Assembly (NCBI GenBank): GCA_002304445.1
Contig: NEVA01000002.1
Location: 186,001-250,000 of the forward strand
Source of the DNA: Opitutia bacterium Tous-C4FEB
GTDB lineage: Bacteria; Verrucomicrobiota; Verrucomicrobiia; Opitutales; Opitutaceae
Reading direction: 5' to 3'
Length of the DNA stretch: 64,000 nt
Shown: piece by piece, positions 44,685-53,837 of the stretch
Layout of the letters: the number at the start of each line of letters is the position of its first letter
Position numbering within the stretch: position 1 is the first letter of the stretch
Translations under genes and position numbers: made by a program
Notes under the pieces: generated by a model
Database searches by the model: none
Told to the model about the DNA's origin: nothing
What the model saw: the letters and a program-made list of their open reading frames with translations, nothing else

Positions 44685-45617
44685 ATGGCCGTTGCAAATC
44701 TGCCTCCCGCGCTCGCCGCCGGCACGCTCATCGAGCCGAAGGCGCTCATGGGCATCCGTAGCCTCGAGCTGCGGGCGCGGGCGGTCGTCGAGGGATTTTT
44801 GCACGGATTGCATCGCAGTCCGTTTCACGGTTTCTCGGTGGAGTTTACCGAGTATCGGGCCTACACGCCGGGCGACGATCTGCGCTACCTGGATTGGCGC
44901 GTGTTTGCCCGGAGCGACCGGTACAACATCAAGAAGTTTGAGGACGAAACGAATCTGCGGTGCCAGCTCGTTGCGGACCAAAGCCAGTCGATGACCTTTG
45001 GCTCGGGCGGGCACACCAAAGCCCATTACGCGGCCACGCTCGCGGCGACGCTCGCTTATTTTCTCCACCTTCAAGGCGACGCGGTGGGGTTGCTGACCTT
45101 TGACGAAAACGTGCGGGATTTTCTTCCACCGCGGCAACGGGCCGATCACTTGCGGCTGCTCATGCTCGCTCTGGAAAAACCGGCCGGCGGCCGGGCGACC
45201 GATCTCGCGGCGCCGCTGGAACGGGTGGCGCAGCTCACGCGGAAGCGCGGGTTGGTGGTGCTCATTTCCGATTTTCTCGCGCCACTGGAACAACTCGAGC
45301 GCAGCCTCCTGTTGCTGGCGGCGAGCGGGCAGGAAACCGCGGTGTTTCAGGTGCTCGATCCGGCGGAGCTCACTCTCGCATTCGAGCGGCCGACGCTGTT
45401 TCAGGACATGGAAACCGGGCGCGAAGTTTACGTCGATCCGGCGGCGGCACGGGCGGGCTATGTCGAGAAAATGACCGCGCACCTCGCCGCCGTGGCCGGA
45501 ATCTGCGAAAAACTCGGCGTGGCGTATCAGCGGGTGACGACGGATCAGCCGCTGGAGCTGGCGCTTTTCGAGTTTCTTGAACAACGCCGTCGGCGGAAAA
45601 CCCGGGGCCGCGTATGA
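44685..45617 (+). CDS. DUF58 protein with VWA metal site
   Basis: 310 residues, no membrane segment. The DUF58 core is EYRAYTPGDDLRYLDWRVFA with NIKKFEDETNLRC (58-93). The MIDAS motif D98-Q-S100-Q-S102 is intact, so it can bind a divalent ion. It is the usual cytoplasmic partner of MoxR. It starts 15 bases after moxR and overlaps the BatA-like gene by 4 bases. Confidence 0.93.
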   Translation: MAVANLPPALAAGTLIEPKALMGIRSLELRARAVVEGFLHGLHRSPFHGFSVEFTEYRAYTPGDDLRYLDWRVFARSDRYNIKKFEDETNLRCQLVADQSQSMTFGSGGHTKAHYAATLAATLAYFLHLQGDAVGLLTFDENVRDFLPPRQRADHLRLLMLALEKPAGGRATDLAAPLERVAQLTRKRGLVVLISDFLAPLEQLERSLLLLAASGQETAVFQVLDPAELTLAFERPTLFQDMETGREVYVDPAAARAGYVEKMTAHLAAVAGICEKLGVAYQRVTTDQPLELALFEFLEQRRRRKTRGRV

Positions 45618-47698
45618 GTTTCCTGACGCCGCTCTTTTTGCTGGGAGGACTTGCGCTGGCTTTGCCCGTGATCTTCCACCTGATCCGGCGGACGACGCGG
45701 GAGCGCACGGTGTTCAGCTCGCTGATGTTTTTGCTGCCCACGCCGCCCCGGCTGACCAAGCGCAGCCGGCTGGAGCATTGGCTGCTGTTGCTCCTGCGTT
45801 GCCTGGCGTTGGCGCTGTTGGCCTTGGGTTTCGCGCGGCCGTTTTTTAAGGAGACGACCACCAACGACGCGGCGGTGTCCGGGGCGGCGTGGCGGATCGT
45901 GCTGGTGGATACCAGCGCTAGTATGCGCCGCGCGGGGCTTTGGGCTGAGGCGCGGGCGCGCGTGGACCGAGAGCTGCGGGCGACCGGCCCGGGCGATCAG
46001 GTGGCGATGTTCACGTTTGCCCGGGAGAGCCGGCCATTGCTGAGCTTCGGCGACTGGACGGCGACGTCGCCGGACGCGCGGGCGGCGCTGGTCAACGCCA
46101 AGCTGGCGGAGGTCTCGCCGGGCTGGGGGGCGACGAATTTGGGCGCGGCTCTGATCGGCGCGGCGGAAGCGCTGATCGACACCGAAGGCCAGACGTTGAC
46201 CGGACCGAGGGAAATCGTGCTCGTGAGCGATTTGGCGGCGGGAAGCCACACGGAAGGCTTGCAAGGCTACGAATGGCCAAAGGGTGTGACGTTGCGGGTC
46301 GAGACCGTGGCGGCGAAGGCGGGAACGAATGCGAGCGTGCAACTGCTCGCCGACCCGACGGACGGCGACCGCCAAACCGCCGCGACGGTGCGGGTGCGGG
46401 TGAGGAATGCGGCGGACGCGCAGCGCGAGCAGTTTTCCGTGGGCTGGGTGCCGGAGGCGGGCGGGGCCTTTATGGGCGCGCCGGTCGAGACCTATGTGCC
46501 GCCGGGGCAGAGCCGGATCGTAACGCTGCCGGTGCCCGCGGGGGCCGCGCAGGCGATCGCGCTACGGGGTGATGACGAAGATTTTGACAACACCGTGTTC
46601 GTGATCCCGCCAGTCGCGCAGAAGATTTCGGTGGCTTATGTCGGCAGTGAGTCGGCCGACGATGCGCGGCAGCCGCTTTATTTTTTGCGGCGGGCGTTGC
46701 CCGCGACGCCGCGGCTGGCGCTGGCGGTGACGCCGGTGCCGGCGGGGGCGGGCGTCCCGGCGGATGCGGCGGTGGTCGTGGTGACCGATGCGCTTTCGGC
46801 GGGCCAAGCGACGGCGCTGCGCGAACAGGTTTTGGCCGGTAAAACCGTACTGGCCGCGCCGAAGAATGTGGCCGCAGCGGTCGCGCTTGCGCCGCTGCTT
46901 GGGCTGGCGACGTGGCCGGTGGAGGAAGGTCAGCCGAAGGGCTATGCGATGTTGGCGGAGATCGATTTCAAGCATCCGCTCTTCGTGGCCTTTGCCGATC
47001 CGCGCTTCAGTGATTTCACCAAGATCCACGTTTGGAAGTATCGTCGTCTTGATTTCTCGGCGCGGCCGGAGGCCCGGTTATTGGCCAAGTTCGACAGCGG
47101 CGATCCGGCCATCGTCGAAGTTCCAGCGGGCAAAGGCCGGGTGGTGGTGCTCGGCATGGGTTGGAACACGGAGGACAGCCAATTGGCGGTGTCGTCGAAG
47201 TTTGTGCCGTTGCTTTACGCTTTGCTTGAGTGGAGCGGAGCATTGGCCGCGCCGGGTGCGCCGCAGGCCGTTGAGGAAAATATGGCGCTTTCGGCCGGAC
47301 CGAACGAAGCCGTGGTCGTGACCGGTCCGACGGGCCCTGCGACAACGCTTGCAGTGGGAACCAACCGTTTCACGCCCCTGCAGCCGGGCATCTACCGATT
47401 TGAAATCGGTGGGCGCACAGAGGTGCAGGCGGTGAATCTTGATCCGGTGGAGGCGCGCACGACGCCGTTGCCCACGGATGAGTTGGAGCGTTTGGGCGCG
47501 CCTGTGGCGCGGGCCAAGCCGAGTGCCGTGGGTCCGACCGGGCAGGAAATGGCGCTGCAGGGAGCCGAGGCCGAAGGGCGTCAAAAACTCTGGCGTTGGT
47601 TCGTCGTGGCGACGTTGCTTTTTTTGCTTGGTGAATCCCTTTTGGCCGGTCGAACCGCGCGCCGCAGCGTGACGGCTCCGGCCCCCCTCGCACCATGA
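45614..47698 (+). CDS. BatA-like membrane protein with VWA and glutaminase-fold regions
   Basis: 694 residues. The N-terminal BatA segment has two helices (3-22 and 54-76), with the RERTVFSSLMFL linker typical of the family. The VWA domain has an intact MIDAS D99-T-S101-A-S103. A beta-rich part (about 260-330) and a glutaminase-like region (AVVVVTDALSAGQATALREQ) follow. A final helix (WFVVATLLFLLGESLLAG) anchors the C terminus. The middle of the protein is therefore periplasmic. Its 4-base overlaps with both neighbours indicate coupled translation. Confidence 0.87.
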   Translation: MSFLTPLFLLGGLALALPVIFHLIRRTTRERTVFSSLMFLLPTPPRLTKRSRLEHWLLLLLRCLALALLALGFARPFFKETTTNDAAVSGAAWRIVLVDTSASMRRAGLWAEARARVDRELRATGPGDQVAMFTFARESRPLLSFGDWTATSPDARAALVNAKLAEVSPGWGATNLGAALIGAAEALIDTEGQTLTGPREIVLVSDLAAGSHTEGLQGYEWPKGVTLRVETVAAKAGTNASVQLLADPTDGDRQTAATVRVRVRNAADAQREQFSVGWVPEAGGAFMGAPVETYVPPGQSRIVTLPVPAGAAQAIALRGDDEDFDNTVFVIPPVAQKISVAYVGSESADDARQPLYFLRRALPATPRLALAVTPVPAGAGVPADAAVVVVTDALSAGQATALREQVLAGKTVLAAPKNVAAAVALAPLLGLATWPVEEGQPKGYAMLAEIDFKHPLFVAFADPRFSDFTKIHVWKYRRLDFSARPEARLLAKFDSGDPAIVEVPAGKGRVVVLGMGWNTEDSQLAVSSKFVPLLYALLEWSGALAAPGAPQAVEENMALSAGPNEAVVVTGPTGPATTLAVGTNRFTPLQPGIYRFEIGGRTEVQAVNLDPVEARTTPLPTDELERLGAPVARAKPSAVGPTGQEMALQGAEAEGRQKLWRWFVVATLLFLLGESLLAGRTARRSVTAPAPLAP

Positions 47699-50600
47699 AT
47701 GCTTTTCTCACCGCCCGCCTTCGCCGGGTCATCCGACGGCACCAGTGGCGCCTGCTCTCCTATCGGCTCGCGGTGGTGTGGGCGATTGCGGCGGCGGTGG
47801 GCCTCGTGGTGCTGATCGTGCAGGCGCAGTTCGGCTGGTCTTCGCTCTATTCGTTCCCTGCGGTTGCGGCGCTGGCGGCGTGCGGTGCGATGTTGGTGGT
47901 GTGGCGCAGCGTGGAAGAGCGGCCAACGATCCGGTCCATCGCCCACACGATCGAGACGGCGTATCCCGAACTGCGCGGACTGCTGCTTACGGCAGTCGAA
48001 CAGTTGGAAGCCGACGACGGAGGCGAGGGGAGTTACCTGCGCTACCGGGTGCTCCAGCAGGCGGTGGAACACTGCCAGGAAACGGGCAACTGGCGGGCGG
48101 CGGTGCCGCTATTGCGGGTGCGGACCGCGGACCTGGTGCATGGCGCGGCGCTGGTGCTGTTCGTCGGCACGTTTTGGGTGGGGCGCGAGAATTGGCGCAA
48201 AGAAGGCGGCGGGGTCGGTGCGACGATGTTTGCGAAGCGTGGTCTGACGGTCAGCCCGGGCGATACGACGTTGGAACGGGGTGAAAGCCTTGTGGTGCTG
48301 GCACGATTTGGCGGAGCGTTACCGGCCGGGGTCGAACTCGTCGTCAATGACGGCAGCGGACCGGCGCGCACGATCTCGTTGGTGAAGAGCCTCGCGGATC
48401 CGGTCTTTGGCGGGACGGTGCCGGATGTCGCGACGGATTTCGTTTACCACATCGATACCAAGGGCGAGCGCTCCCGGGATTTTAAGGTCACGGTGTTCGA
48501 GTATCCGCGGCTCGTGCGGTCCGATGCGGAGCTGGTGTTCCCCGGCTACACCGCGCTGCCGCCCCGCCGGATCGAGGACACGCGCCGGGTGAGCGCGGTC
48601 GAGGGCACCCAGCTCAGCGTGACGTTCCAACTCAATAAACCGGTGGCGACGGCCAAATTGGTCGCGCGGGGCAAGGAGAAGACGGAGATTCCCCTTGCGG
48701 TCGTGGACGGGAAGGCCGTCGCGACGTTGTCCGGATTCACGCTGACGGGGACGCAGAGCTACGACGTGAAACTCACCGATGCGGAAGGGCGTGATAACAA
48801 GTCCGCGCCGCCGCTCGTGGTCGAGGTTTTGCCGAATCGCACGCCCGAGCTGAAACTGGTCTCGCCCCGTGGCGATGTGCGGCCGTCGGCGCTCGAGGAG
48901 ATCGCGTTTGAAGGCACGGTCTGGGACGACTTCGGCGTGCCGGCTTACGGTCTGGCCTACACGGTGGCCGGGCAGGAGACGAAGGTGATCGAACTTGGCC
49001 GGACCGTGGCGGCGAAGGTGAAGCAGCCGTTCGCGCAGTTGGTGCGCTTGGAGGAACTCAAAGTGAAGCCGGACGATTTGGTTTCCTGGTATCTCTGGGC
49101 GGACGATATCGGGCCGGACGGACTGGTGCGGCGGACGACGACCGATATGTTTTTTGCGGAAGTGCGGCCGTTCGAGGAAATTTTCCGGGAGAGTCAGGAG
49201 ATGCAGGGCGAACCCCCGGAAGGGCAGGCGGGGAGCGGCGAGCAAATGAGGAAGCTCGCCGAGCTGCAGAAGCAGATCATCGCGGCGACTTGGAAACTGG
49301 TCCGCACTCCGGGTGCGGGGACATTTGGCGCCGACGTCACGGTCGTCACGCAGTCACAGGCGCAGGCGTTGCAACAGGCCGAAGGTGAGGCCGGGAAAGC
49401 CACGGGACCCCGGGGGCAGGGGCTCTGGGCGGCCGTCATCAAGGAGATGGAGAACGCCAAGGGCCAGTTGGAGCTGGCGGCGAAATCGCCCGAGGCGCTC
49501 AAGGCGGCGCTGACGGCCGAGCAGGCGGCGTATCAGGCGTTGCTTAAGCTGCAGGCCCGCGAAACCAGCGTCACGAATAGCCGCAACCGAAGTCAGGGCG
49601 GCGACAGCCAAGGCGACCAACGGGAACTCGACGGCCTCGACCTCGACCAATCGGAGAACCGCTATGAAACGAAGCGGCAGGCCAATTCGCCGCAGAGTCC
49701 GGAGCGACGGGAGCAAAATCAAGTTTTGAACCGATTGCAGGAGCTGTCGCGACGGCAACAGGACGTGAACGAACGGCTCAAGGAGTTGCAGACGGCGCTC
49801 GAAGCGGCGCGTACCGCGCAGGAAAAAGAAGAAGTGCGGCGGCAGTTGAAGCGGCTGCAAGACGAGCAAAAGCAGATGGTGGCGGACATGGACGAAGTAC
49901 GGCAGCGAATGGACCGGCCGGAGAATCAGTCGGCCATGCAGGAGCAGCGCGATCAACTCGACCGCACGCGCGCCGAGGCGCAAAAAGCCGCGGATGCGGC
50001 GGGCAAAGGCGAAGTCTCGCAGGCCTTGGCGGCGGGCACCCGGGCGCAACGTGATCTGCAACAGATGCGCGACGAATTGCGGAAGAGCAGCTCGAGCGAG
50101 TTCGCCGAGGACTTGAAAGAGATGCGAAACGAGGCCCGCGATCTCGCCCGCGAGCAGGAGGAAATCTCGAAGAAAATTGCCGGTCTCGACGACCCGAAGA
50201 AGAAGACGCTCGGCGAGGCGCCGGAAAAAGACGCCGCGCTCAAACAGCTGGCGGAACAACAAGAGCGCATGAGCGACCTGATCGACAAGGCGACGCAACT
50301 TTCGGAACAAGCCGAGAACTCTGAGCCGTTGTTGTCGCGTCAACTTTACGACAGCGTGCGCCGGATCGCTCAGGACGACGGCAAGGCGGTGAAGGACACG
50401 CGCCAAGAGTTACTGGAGCAGGGCAATCTCACGCGGAGCTTCAACGAACGGCTTAAGGAAGCGGAGAAACGCGAAGGCTCGGGCAAGGCCTTGGAGCTGA
50501 CGAAGGACCTGTTGCAACAAGGCCTGTTGCCCCAGGCCGGCCAAGCCGGACGTCGCGCGGCGGCCGGGATCGACGAATTGAGAAAAGGAGTGGAACGGGC

Positions 50601-51357
50601 GGTGGAGAACGTGCTCGGCGACGACGGCGAGGCGTTGAAACTCGCGCGCTCGGAGCTGGAGCAAGTGACCGAGCAACTCACCCGCGAGCTCGCGCAAGGC
50701 CAACCGGGCGAAGGCCAACCCGGAGAGGGCGAGCCCCAAACGCCTACGACCGACGCGCCCGGCCAACCGGGTGAGGGGCGCCAAGCGAGCACGGAGGCGA
50801 ATCCCAACGGCACGCCGTCGGGCGAAGCCACCGGGGGACAACCCGGCGGGCAGCCCGGAGAACGGCCGGGCCAAACTCCAAGCGAACGCGGGACCCGTGA
50901 GGGCCAGCGTTCCTTGGCGGGTGGCGGCGGCGGAGGCGAGCGCGGGGACGCGCGGGGTCCTGGTCGCTTGGAGGAACTCTTGCGGGGCGAGCGACGTCCG
51001 AGTGCGCCGGGAGAGGGCTACGGCGGACCGATCACCGGGGATGATTTTGGGGCGTGGGCGGACCGCTTGCGTGATGTCGAAGAACTGGTGGATCAACCGG
51101 CGTTACGCGATGCCGTCGCGAATGCGCGCGAACGCGCGCGCTTGATGCGCCAAGAGTTCAAACGTGATTTGAAGAAACCCGACTGGGCGGTGGTGCGCTT
51201 GCAAGTATTGCAGCCGCTGCTCGAAGTGCGGAAGCGGCTCGGCGAGGAGCTGGCGCGGCGGGATTCGAAGGATGCCCTCGTGCCGATCGATCGCGATCCG
51301 GTGCCGGGGCGTTATTCGGAGTCGGTGCGGCGCTATTACGAGGAGCTGGGAAAGTGA
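47695..51357 (+). CDS. Giant membrane coiled-coil protein (DUF4175-like)
   Basis: 1220 residues, role unknown. Two helices lie near 24-43 and 54-70 and a third near 144-160. A beta-rich, Ig-like extracytoplasmic part runs to about 480. A long Gln/Glu/Arg/Lys coiled coil follows (about 495-1000, for example RQQDVNERLKELQTALEAAR). A Gly/Pro/Gln/Glu low-complexity linker with GQPGEG repeats spans about 1002-1100, then a helical C terminus. The layout resembles DUF4175 proteins seen beside MoxR modules. It could act as a rod or tether in the envelope; this is inference. Confidence 0.7.
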   Translation: MNAFLTARLRRVIRRHQWRLLSYRLAVVWAIAAAVGLVVLIVQAQFGWSSLYSFPAVAALAACGAMLVVWRSVEERPTIRSIAHTIETAYPELRGLLLTAVEQLEADDGGEGSYLRYRVLQQAVEHCQETGNWRAAVPLLRVRTADLVHGAALVLFVGTFWVGRENWRKEGGGVGATMFAKRGLTVSPGDTTLERGESLVVLARFGGALPAGVELVVNDGSGPARTISLVKSLADPVFGGTVPDVATDFVYHIDTKGERSRDFKVTVFEYPRLVRSDAELVFPGYTALPPRRIEDTRRVSAVEGTQLSVTFQLNKPVATAKLVARGKEKTEIPLAVVDGKAVATLSGFTLTGTQSYDVKLTDAEGRDNKSAPPLVVEVLPNRTPELKLVSPRGDVRPSALEEIAFEGTVWDDFGVPAYGLAYTVAGQETKVIELGRTVAAKVKQPFAQLVRLEELKVKPDDLVSWYLWADDIGPDGLVRRTTTDMFFAEVRPFEEIFRESQEMQGEPPEGQAGSGEQMRKLAELQKQIIAATWKLVRTPGAGTFGADVTVVTQSQAQALQQAEGEAGKATGPRGQGLWAAVIKEMENAKGQLELAAKSPEALKAALTAEQAAYQALLKLQARETSVTNSRNRSQGGDSQGDQRELDGLDLDQSENRYETKRQANSPQSPERREQNQVLNRLQELSRRQQDVNERLKELQTALEAARTAQEKEEVRRQLKRLQDEQKQMVADMDEVRQRMDRPENQSAMQEQRDQLDRTRAEAQKAADAAGKGEVSQALAAGTRAQRDLQQMRDELRKSSSSEFAEDLKEMRNEARDLAREQEEISKKIAGLDDPKKKTLGEAPEKDAALKQLAEQQERMSDLIDKATQLSEQAENSEPLLSRQLYDSVRRIAQDDGKAVKDTRQELLEQGNLTRSFNERLKEAEKREGSGKALELTKDLLQQGLLPQAGQAGRRAAAGIDELRKGVERAVENVLGDDGEALKLARSELEQVTEQLTRELAQGQPGEGQPGEGEPQTPTTDAPGQPGEGRQASTEANPNGTPSGEATGGQPGGQPGERPGQTPSERGTREGQRSLAGGGGGGERGDARGPGRLEELLRGERRPSAPGEGYGGPITGDDFGAWADRLRDVEELVDQPALRDAVANARERARLMRQEFKRDLKKPDWAVVRLQVLQPLLEVRKRLGEELARRDSKDALVPIDRDPVPGRYSESVRRYYEELGK

Positions 51358-51395
51358 TCAGTTTTTACTTAGAGTGTTTCTCGGGCGGAGGTGAC

Positions 51396-51416
51396 GGGCG
51401 TCGGCGAGCGACGCCC
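51396..51416. repeat. REP-like palindrome
   Basis: An 8-bp perfect stem GGGCGTCG / CGACGCCC with loop GCGAG, followed by CCTAC, sits in the only sizeable gap (67 bases) inside the MoxR module. The GTAGGGGCGTCGC style read on the minus strand is a repeat type I recall from Opitutaceae-like genomes. Confidence 0.55.
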
Positions 51417-51424
51417 CTACACGG

Positions 51425-53791
51425 ATGAGAATCGCGGCGCTGACATTCTCCGGAGGACATTGGCTTTGGCCGGTGGTTGTGTTTTTGGCGTTGGCCGGGC
51501 TCGCGGTATTTTGGAGCTACCGGGCGGCTGCGGGGTTGGGCGGCTGGCGTTGGGCTTGTCTGGCTTTGAAGATTTTGGGTCTGGCGGCTCTGGCGGCGTG
51601 TCTGTTGGAGCCCTTATGGACCTCGGAGCGGGCGCGGACGGGGGCCAACCTCTTCGTGGTGGCGGCGGACAACAGCCAAGGGCTGCAAATCAAGGACCGG
51701 GGCGAGGCGACCACGCGCGGCGAGTCGTTGCGGGCCTTGTTGGACCCGCGGGAAAACGACTGGCAGGCGACGCTGGAAAGCTCGTTTGAGCTGAGGCGTT
51801 ACTTCTTCGACACGCGGCTCCAGTCGACGACGGATTTTCATGAGTTGGTTTTTGACGGTCGGGCCACGGCGCTGGCGGGCTCGTTGCGCACGCTGAAAGA
51901 GCGCTTCCAAGGCCGGCCGTTGGCGGGAGTGCTTTTGCTCACGGATGGTAACGCCACCGACCTGAGCGGCGTGGCGTTGCCGGACCTGTCGGGCATGCCT
52001 CCGATCTATCCGGTCGTGATCGGTCGGAGCGAGCCGGCGCGCGATTTGGCGGTGCAGCAGGTGAACGTGAGTCAGACGGCGTTTGAGGACGCCCCGGTGT
52101 CGATCCAAGCGGAAGTCGCGGCGGCGGGCTTTCGGGGCGAAGACGTGGTGGCGACCTTGACCGATCAGGCGGGGAAAGTGGTGCAGGAACAGACGCTCGC
52201 GGCGAAGAAGGACAGTGATGCGCTGGCGTTTCGCTTTCAGGTGAAGCCGGAGCAGAAAGGATTGTCGTTTTACGAAGTGAAGGTGGCGGCGAAACCCGGC
52301 GCCGTGGCGGCACCGGCCGAAGCGACGACGCTCAATAATCGGCGCGTGATCACGGTCGATCGCGGGGAAGGACCGTATCGGATTCTCTACGTGGCCGGCC
52401 GGCCGAATTGGGAATTCAAGTATTTGAACCGGGCGGTGGAGACGGACGACCAAGTGCAGTTGGTCGGACTGATCCGCGTGGCGAAACGGGAGCCGAAGTT
52501 TGATTTCCGCGGGCGCGCGGGCGAGACGAGCAACCCGCTGTTCCGCGGGTTTGGCAATCAGGCGGCGGAGGAAGTGCAACGCTACGACCAGCCGGTGCTG
52601 GTGCGTTTGAACACCAAAGACGAAGTGGAACTGCGGGCGGGATTCCCGCGCACGGCGGAAGAGCTGTTTGGTTACCACGCGGTGATTTTGGACGATGTGG
52701 AGAGCGAGTATTTCGCGCCGGAACAGGCGCAGCTCGTGCAAAAATTTGTCGGGGAACGGGGCGGCGGTTTCCTGATGCTCGGCGGGATGGAGTCGTTTCA
52801 GGAGGGCAATTACGCCCGGACGCCGATTGGCGATTTGCTGCCGGTGTATTTGGAGAAACCGACGGAGCAGACGGCCCAGGCGCCGGTGAAATTGGAGTTG
52901 TCGCGTGAAGGCTGGCTTCAGCCGTGGGCGCGGTTGCGGGACAATGAAGCCGATGAAAAAGTGCGGCTGACGGAGATGCCGGGATTTCAGGTTTTGAACC
53001 GGGTGCGCGGAATCAAGCCGGGCGCGAGCGTGATCGCGACGGTGCGCGACGAGCAAGGCGGGGAGTTGCCGGCGCTCGCGGTGCAGCGATTTGGCCGGGG
53101 TCGGAGTTCGGCGTTGATGGTGGGCGATGTGTGGCGTTGGGGCATGAAGGATGCGGCCGCGCGGACGGATATGGACAAGGCCTGGCGTCAGCTCATGCGC
53201 TGGCTGGTCGCCGATGTGCCGCGGCGCGTGGAGCTGGCGATCGAGCCCTTGGCGGGAGATGCCAACGGCGCGGTGCAATTGCAGGTGCGGGCGCGGGATG
53301 CGGGCTACAAGGCGCTGGACGAGGCGAGCGTCACGGTCGAGGTTGAGTCGATCACCTTTGGCGGAGAAGCTGCCGTGGCGGCGGCCCCGATCCGGCTTCA
53401 GGCCGAGGCGGTGGGAACGGAGCCGGGATTCTTTCAGACGACGTATGTGCCCCGCGCGACGGGCGGCTATCGCGCCCGGGCGATCGTGACGAATGCGGCG
53501 GGGGCCGAAGTCGGTCGGGCTGAGGCCGGTTGGAGCACGGATTTGGCGGCGGAGGAATTTCGTTCGCTCACGCCCAACGTGGCGCTACTGGAAGAACTCG
53601 CGAAGAAGACCGGCGGCGAGGTGATCGCGGCGGGCGATTTGGAGAAATTTGCCCGCAGCCTGCCGGCACGGAAGGCACCGGTGATGGAAACGCGACTCGA
53701 GCCTCTGTGGCACACGCCGGTGATGTTTCTGTTGGCGCTGGCGTGTTTTTTGGGGGAGTGGGGCGTGCGGCGTTGGAAGGGCCTGCCATGA
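51425..53791 (+). CDS. Membrane protein with degenerate VWA and glutaminase-like domains
   Basis: 788 residues. Two N-terminal helices (13-30, 44-62) and one C-terminal helix (MFLLALACFLGEWGV) bracket a large periplasmic part. The VWA-like domain carries D82-N-S84-Q-G86, where the last MIDAS Ser is replaced by Gly. A class I glutaminase-fold region follows (ILYVAGRPNWEFKYLNRAVE, FLMLGGMESFQEGNY) without a nucleophile Cys. A final beta-rich domain precedes the anchor. It is paralogous in layout to the BatA-like protein and probably a non-catalytic partner. Confidence 0.8.
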   Translation: MRIAALTFSGGHWLWPVVVFLALAGLAVFWSYRAAAGLGGWRWACLALKILGLAALAACLLEPLWTSERARTGANLFVVAADNSQGLQIKDRGEATTRGESLRALLDPRENDWQATLESSFELRRYFFDTRLQSTTDFHELVFDGRATALAGSLRTLKERFQGRPLAGVLLLTDGNATDLSGVALPDLSGMPPIYPVVIGRSEPARDLAVQQVNVSQTAFEDAPVSIQAEVAAAGFRGEDVVATLTDQAGKVVQEQTLAAKKDSDALAFRFQVKPEQKGLSFYEVKVAAKPGAVAAPAEATTLNNRRVITVDRGEGPYRILYVAGRPNWEFKYLNRAVETDDQVQLVGLIRVAKREPKFDFRGRAGETSNPLFRGFGNQAAEEVQRYDQPVLVRLNTKDEVELRAGFPRTAEELFGYHAVILDDVESEYFAPEQAQLVQKFVGERGGGFLMLGGMESFQEGNYARTPIGDLLPVYLEKPTEQTAQAPVKLELSREGWLQPWARLRDNEADEKVRLTEMPGFQVLNRVRGIKPGASVIATVRDEQGGELPALAVQRFGRGRSSALMVGDVWRWGMKDAAARTDMDKAWRQLMRWLVADVPRRVELAIEPLAGDANGAVQLQVRARDAGYKALDEASVTVEVESITFGGEAAVAAAPIRLQAEAVGTEPGFFQTTYVPRATGGYRARAIVTNAAGAEVGRAEAGWSTDLAAEEFRSLTPNVALLEELAKKTGGEVIAAGDLEKFARSLPARKAPVMETRLEPLWHTPVMFLLALACFLGEWGVRRWKGLP

Positions 53792-53810
53792 GCGACTATT
53801 TTTTCTACCG

Positions 53811-53837
53811 CGAATGAGCACGAATGCGCACGAATTT
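53811..53837. repeat. Decameric CGAAT repeat at the start of the caspase-like gene
   Basis: Units CGAATGAGCA, CGAATGCGCA and CGAATTT follow each other at 10-base steps (53811, 53821, 53831), preceded by ACCG. The ATG of the next gene lies inside the first unit, so the first eight codons are repeat-derived. Confidence 0.55.
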
